A stretch of 11,154 nt of DNA, taken from contig JAKATV010000080.1 in the NCBI GenBank assembly GCA_021818565.1, forward strand, positions 1 to 11,154, read 5' to 3'. The first letter of the stretch is position 1. Each line of letters starts with the position of its first letter. The position numbers and the translations under genes are program-made. The DNA comes from Planctomycetota bacterium. Lineage in GTDB: Bacteria; Planctomycetota; Phycisphaerae; WQYP01. The notes under the pieces are model-generated. The model saw only the letters and a program-made list of their open reading frames with translations. It ran no database searches and was not told the origin of the DNA. Positions 8,346-11,154 of this stretch are shown here, piece after piece.

Positions 8346-8393
8346 CCCACGCTCGAATTCGGCTGGTTTTGATTTTTTTATGTCCTCTATTTC

Positions 8394-8422
8394 TTGACAA
8401 ATTGCTGAAAACGTAACATAAT
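8394..8422 (+). promoter_or_regulatory. Strong sigma70-type promoter for the cold-shock gene
   Basis: TTGACA (8394-8399) is a perfect -35 and CATAAT (8417-8422) a five-of-six -10, with the optimal 17-nt spacer. This is the best promoter match in the window. Predicted start near 8429 gives a 5' leader of about 110 nt before csp. The -35 boxes of the divergent tsf and csp promoters are about 50 nt apart, so both could be influenced by a protein bound between them. Confidence 0.75.
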
Positions 8423-8510
8423 TTGTTGCTTTGGCACAAATCCATATAGGATTTATAGCCGTTGCGTAATTAATTTGGTCTTTGTCGCTTGTTGTTTCGC
8501 TTTTATGCAT

Positions 8511-8531
8511 GGCGAATGGTTTCGCCGGAGG
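8511..8531 (+). promoter_or_regulatory. Leader hairpin abutting the csp ribosome binding site
   Basis: GGCGAA (8511-8516) and TTCGCC (8521-8526) form a perfect 6-bp stem with a 4-nt loop. The next five bases, GGAGG (8527-8531), are the Shine-Dalgarno site, 8 nt before ATG. An upstream stem, AAATCC/GGATTT (8438-8454), has a 5-nt loop. Together with the long leader this suggests structure-dependent translation, as known for cspA of E. coli, but no sequence similarity to that leader is claimed. Confidence 0.5.
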
Positions 8532-8539
8532 TTACGACT

Positions 8540-8770
8540 ATGGCAACCGTAGTAGGCAAAATCAAATGGTTCAATGATCGCAAAGGCTTCGGCTTTATCG
8601 TAGGGCCGGAGAACCAGGACATCTTTGTTCACCAGTCGGACATCATTGCCGATGGCTATCGCTCGCTTGCGGATGGCGATACGGTTGAATATGAATGTCA
8701 GCCCGGCCCGAAAGGTATAAAAGCGGTAAGTGTGCGCCGGATACAGGCCGCAGTTGATCAGTCGGCGTAG
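8540..8770 (+). CDS. Cold-shock domain protein (CspA family RNA chaperone)
   Basis: Small single-domain protein that binds single-stranded RNA or DNA and melts RNA secondary structure. The start at 8540 (MATVVGKIKWF) has GGAGG eight bases upstream and gives 76 residues; an in-frame upstream ATG at 8489 would add an unrelated tail. Conserved elements are KIKWFNDRKGFGFI (7-20), which contains RNP1 KGFGFI, RNP2 DIFVHQS (27-33) and the C-terminal KGIKAVSV strand. RNP2 has Gln where CspA has Phe (FVHFS), as in eukaryotic Y-box and plant cold-shock domains. It is transcribed alone in the rightward direction from a strong promoter. The name does not prove cold induction; several family members are constitutive. 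Confidence 0.95.
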   Translation: MATVVGKIKWFNDRKGFGFIVGPENQDIFVHQSDIIADGYRSLADGDTVEYECQPGPKGIKAVSVRRIQAAVDQSA

Positions 8771-8996
8771 ACGCCCCAACGGAAATATTATCGCCTCCAA
8801 CGCCGCCTACCAAAAAACCAGAGTAAATTTGCGATGCTTGCATCTTCAGTGCCCGTTGGTACTGATTCCAGCGGATCTGCGCCGCTTTGAATTGTGCCAC
8901 GCCCGCCACTACCGCATTTACATCGCCGGCTTTTATCTCCCGGCTTATAAACTGTTTGAGAATGGCGACAAGTCGCCTTTTCTCCACGTGTGGCAT
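8771..8996 (-). other. Coding-like reading frame of unknown origin in the csp-purA gap
   Basis: A minus-strand frame beginning with ATG at 8996 reads about 75 residues across the gap (for example KAAQIRWNQYQRALKMQASQI) and then continues antisense through csp to a stop at 8643. The gap part has codon choice and a helix-like composition resembling the neighbouring genes. There is no Shine-Dalgarno site before the ATG, and its last 42 residues lie opposite csp, which is unlikely for a working gene. I do not recognise the product. It may be a remnant of a lost gene or chance. Confidence 0.2.
8964..8981 (+). terminator. Candidate intrinsic terminator downstream of csp
   Basis: GGCGACAAGTCGCC (8964-8977) is a perfect 14-nt inverted repeat, effectively a 5-bp stem with a 4-nt loop, followed by TTTT and then CTCC. 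It is about 190 nt after the csp stop, and the T run is short, so termination efficiency is uncertain. It would separate csp from purA. Confidence 0.4.
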
Positions 8997-9066
8997 TTTT
9001 GCGTTGCAGGACTTAGAATCCCATCGAGCGCTTTTAGTCGTGCGGGTTCGCTCCCCGTAACGGGCA
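8984..9066 (+). pseudogene. Degenerate tRNA-Leu(UAG)-like element
   Basis: An 83-nt stretch has the spacing of a bacterial tRNA-Leu. TGGC (8991-8994) sits where positions 8-11 would be. The anticodon loop CTTAGAA (9012-9018) carries TAG, flanked by GGA/TCC. A long variable region follows, then a T arm GCGGG-TTCGCTC-CCCGT (9042-9058) and a discriminator-like A at 9066. Defects: only four of seven acceptor pairs match, only three of five anticodon-stem pairs form, the D loop lacks GG, and the T loop lacks A58. It looks like a decayed tRNA gene or the remnant of an integration site, not a working tRNA. Chance resemblance is possible. Confidence 0.35.
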
Positions 9067-9131
9067 GTAGCGGCACGGGGCCGTGAGAAAAGATGTTATG
9101 GCACGGACGTTTGTTTTGATAAAGGCATTGC

Positions 9132-10445
9132 ATGGAGCCTGAATTGGCCTTACCGGATTTACGTGGCAATACTTCCATCGTCGGCCTGCAGTGGGGTGAT
9201 GAGGGCAAAGGGAAGATTGTGGATCTTTTGACCCCACAATTTGATTTTGCCATTCGCTGGAATGGCGGCAGCAATGCCGGGCATTCGGTGAAAGTGGGCG
9301 ATAAAAAATATGCCTTTCATTTAATTCCCAGCGGTATATTGCATCCGCAATGTACGTCCGTGTTAGCCAATGGCGTAGTTATTGATCCGGTGCAGCTTTT
9401 GCAGGAAATGGATCAATTGGTCAGCCAAGGTATTGCGGTGGAAAATAATCTGCGCATCAGCAGTCAGGCACATGTGGTGATGCCCTACCACAAATTACAG
9501 GATCAGCTTTCAGAACAGCGCCTGGGAGACAACAAAATTGGTACGACCGCACGCGGCATCGGGCCGTGCTATGCCGATAAAGCCGGGCGCTCCATGGCAA
9601 TCCGTATGGCGGATTTACTGGATGAAACGCGACTAAGCGACAAATTGCAGCGTGTGACGGCGGAAAAAAATCTGCTGCTGAAAGGCGTTTATGGCGCTGC
9701 CGCTTTGGACTGGGGGTCAATGTTTGAACAATATCGCGGATACGGGCAATTGTTGCAGCCTTATGTGTGTCACACGTCGGCGCTTTTGCATCGGGCGATG
9801 GACGATAACAAGCGGATGCTCTTTGAAGGTGCCAACGCCGTACTGTTAGATCTGGATCATGGCACCTTTCCATTTGTAACCAGCAGCAATTGCGGTACCG
9901 GGCTATCGGCAGGCACAGGCGTGCCGGCCCAGGCGGTACAAACGGTATTGGGTGTTGTTAAGGCCTATTGCAGCCGCGTGGGTTCCGGCCCCTTCCCTAC
10001 CGAGCAGGATAATGCCATTGGCCAGCGCATCCGGGAGCGCGGGCATGAATTCGGTACGACGACGGGACGGCCCCGCCGTTGCGGCTTTCTGGACCTTGTG
10101 GCGTTGCGATATGCGGCACGCGTCTGCGGCGTGACGGGGCTGTGCATTATGCTGCTGGATGTGCTTTCGACCTTTGATACGTTGCGCGTCTGCACAAGTT
10201 ACAAAATCAACGGGCAGACCACCACCGAATTTCCCGCCGACGCGTATGAACTGGAGAAGGCCGAACCGGTTTATAAGGAATTGCCCGGTTGGCATGAAAC
10301 GCTTGATGATGTCCGAGCACTGGCCGATCTGCCGACGAATGCCCGGAACTATCTCGATACCATCGCCCACTATGTCAACGTGCCAATCCGAATTGTCAGT
10401 GTCGGGCCGGCCCGGCATCAAACGTTGATTTGTCCGGCGCGGTGA
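9132..10445 (+). CDS. purA: Adenylosuccinate synthetase
   Basis: Joins IMP and aspartate using GTP, the first committed step from IMP to AMP. It is 437 residues, close to the family's usual 425-435. Visible motifs are QWGDEGKGK (20-28, catalytic Asp 22), GGSNAGH (45-51, catalytic His 51), HLIPSGIL, GTTARGIGPCYADKAGR (137-153), FEGANAVLLDLDHGTFPFVTSSN (231-253), GSGPFPTE and GTTTGRPRRCGFLD (308-321). EGANA has Asn where E. coli has Gln224 (EGAQG); the Asn form is known in eukaryotic enzymes. The guanine-binding TKLD motif reads MLLD (340-343), so the lysine is replaced while Asp343 is kept. ATG at 9132 has AAAGG seven bases upstream. The GTP and IMP loops are otherwise intact, so it is probably active. 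Confidence 0.97.
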   Translation: MEPELALPDLRGNTSIVGLQWGDEGKGKIVDLLTPQFDFAIRWNGGSNAGHSVKVGDKKYAFHLIPSGILHPQCTSVLANGVVIDPVQLLQEMDQLVSQGIAVENNLRISSQAHVVMPYHKLQDQLSEQRLGDNKIGTTARGIGPCYADKAGRSMAIRMADLLDETRLSDKLQRVTAEKNLLLKGVYGAAALDWGSMFEQYRGYGQLLQPYVCHTSALLHRAMDDNKRMLFEGANAVLLDLDHGTFPFVTSSNCGTGLSAGTGVPAQAVQTVLGVVKAYCSRVGSGPFPTEQDNAIGQRIRERGHEFGTTTGRPRRCGFLDLVALRYAARVCGVTGLCIMLLDVLSTFDTLRVCTSYKINGQTTTEFPADAYELEKAEPVYKELPGWHETLDDVRALADLPTNARNYLDTIAHYVNVPIRIVSVGPARHQTLICPAR

Positions 10446-10460
10446 TTAGCGCAATATAAT
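10430..10460 (+). promoter_or_regulatory. Possible promoter in the purA-uppS gap
   Basis: A perfect TATAAT lies at 10455-10460 in a short AT-rich patch, with TTGTCC (10430-10435) as a four-of-six -35 at a long 19-nt spacing. Predicted start near 10467 would serve uppS alone. The gap is only 55 nt and uppS may simply be cotranscribed with purA. Confidence 0.3.
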
Positions 10461-10500
10461 ATAAAAATGTTTTGGCGCAATGGATAATAGGCGGGGCGTG

Positions 10501-11154
10501 ATGAGCAATTCATCTTCAGATAAAGAATCGCAAAAGCGTGCTGATCCACAAATGCCGCGGCACGTTGCGGTGATTATGGATGGCAACGGCCGCTGGGCCA
10601 GGCGGCGGGGAAAACCGCGCACCGAAGGCCACCGCGCGGGAGCCATTGCAGCGCGAGAAATTGTCGAACACGCGGCGCGCCTGGGCCTCAAACAACTTAC
10701 GCTGTACAGCTTTTCCATTGAGAACTGGAGCCGCCCGGTGGATGAGGTCAACACCCTCATGCGGCTCTATATAGAATACCTCATCAGTGAACGTCCGGTG
10801 ATGCTGAAGAATAACATCCGATTCCGCCAAATCGGCCGGCGGGATGGACTGCCGCCGGATGTTCTGGAAGAATTAGACCAGACCATCGCCGCTTTGGATC
10901 ATAATACGGGCATGACGTTGTGTCTGGCGGTCAATTATGGTTCGCGCGCGGAAATTGCGGACGCGGTACGGGCGATAGCATCTAAAGTGCGGGCCGGCAC
11001 GCTTGATATTGGTACCATCAATGAACAGACCATTGCGGATCATCTGTATACGGCGGGCATGCCCGATCCGGACTTATTGATTCGCACCGCGGGCGAAATG
11101 CGCGTGAGCAATTATTTGCTATGGCAAATCAGTTATGCGGAATTATTTGTCACG
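10501..11154 (+). CDS. uppS: Isoprenyl transferase, undecaprenyl diphosphate synthase (3' end cut)
   Basis: Adds isopentenyl units in cis to farnesyl diphosphate to make the C55 lipid carrier needed for peptidoglycan and other surface glycans; a peripheral inner-membrane enzyme. The frame runs 218 codons from ATG 10501 to the right edge; by comparison with the 253-residue E. coli enzyme about 30 residues are missing. Motifs are HVAVIMDGNGRWA (21-33, catalytic Asp27), EGHRAG (42-47), LTLYSFSIENWSRP (66-79) and LIRTAGEMRVSNYLLWQISYAEL (193-215). In-frame GTG 10498 and ATG 10480 are alternative starts; 10501 or 10498 is best placed after the purine-rich GGCGGGG. It is 55 nt after purA and on the opposite strand from frr, beside which it often lies. 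Confidence 0.96.
   Translation, partial: MSNSSSDKESQKRADPQMPRHVAVIMDGNGRWARRRGKPRTEGHRAGAIAAREIVEHAARLGLKQLTLYSFSIENWSRPVDEVNTLMRLYIEYLISERPVMLKNNIRFRQIGRRDGLPPDVLEELDQTIAALDHNTGMTLCLAVNYGSRAEIADAVRAIASKVRAGTLDIGTINEQTIADHLYTAGMPDPDLLIRTAGEMRVSNYLLWQISYAELFVT

Noticed and set aside
8237..8350. N-terminal extension of EF-Ts starting at 8350
   Set aside because: The extra 38 residues do not resemble EF-Ts, a good ribosome binding site precedes 8236, and the extension would cover the candidate tsf promoter.
8489..8539. Upstream start for the cold-shock protein at 8489
   Set aside because: The extra 17 residues are not part of the cold-shock domain, and GGAGG is placed for the ATG at 8540.
9053..9085. 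GC-rich inverted repeats (CCCCGT/ACGGGG and CACG/CGTG) before purA as a riboswitch or attenuator
   Set aside because: Stems are short and mutually exclusive, no T run follows, and no known riboswitch core is recognisable.
8730..9086. 118-codon plus-strand frame starting inside csp
   Set aside because: It starts within csp in another frame, is rich in Cys, Arg and His, runs through the terminator-like hairpin and tRNA-like relic, and resembles no family.
9903..10421. 172-codon open frame on the minus strand opposite purA
   Set aside because: Antisense shadow of conserved purA motifs; no ribosome binding site or family resemblance.
1..11154. CRISPR array, transposon, phage or defence genes
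   Set aside because: No regularly spaced repeats, transposase or integrase motifs, or terminal inverted repeats were seen; nearly all of the window is conserved housekeeping genes.

Overview
The window is a stretch of bacterial chromosome with conserved housekeeping genes in two divergent blocks. Leftward (minus strand), in transcription order, are tsf, pyrH, frr, a small heat-shock protein gene, lon, lipB and typA. Rightward (plus strand) are a cold-shock protein gene, purA and uppS. The window edges cut typA (3' end) and uppS (3' end). I see no insertion sequence, CRISPR array, phage gene or toxin/defence cassette. I did not find an obviously new multi-gene system. The most unusual material is in the gaps: a degenerate tRNA-Leu-like element, a structured cold-shock leader and a palindrome in the typA leader.

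Organism: by eye the base composition is near 50% GC. Sequences are typical bacterial, with Shine-Dalgarno sites and sigma70-type -35/-10 pairs. PurA carries an EGANA motif and Csp an FVHQS motif, variants I associate more with eukaryotic homologues. The tsf-pyrH-frr block lacks an adjacent rpsB. These features would fit a member of the PVC group such as Planctomycetota, but that is a weak inference and no marker here settles it.

Layout: 1-1824 typA (minus, nearly complete); 1825-1957 leader with a candidate promoter and palindrome; 1958-2713 lipB, overlapping lon by 4 nt; 2710-5352 lon; 5416-5832 hsp20; 5833-5979 gap with a candidate hsp20 promoter; 5980-6540 frr, overlapping pyrH by 11 nt; 6530-7333 pyrH; 7364-8236 tsf; 8237-8539 divergent control region with one good promoter for each direction; 8540-8770 csp; 8771-9131 gap with a terminator-like hairpin and a tRNA-Leu-like relic; 9132-10445 purA; 10446-10500 gap; 10501-11154 uppS (partial).

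How the genes fit together: tsf-pyrH-frr is a classic unit linking translation elongation, UMP phosphorylation and ribosome recycling. It is followed by a proteostasis pair (Hsp20 holdase, Lon protease) translationally coupled to lipoate attachment (LipB), then by the ribosome-associated stress GTPase TypA. On the other strand are a cold-shock RNA chaperone, AMP synthesis (PurA) and undecaprenyl diphosphate synthesis for the cell wall (UppS). In many bacteria uppS follows frr directly; here it is about 4 kb away on the opposite strand.
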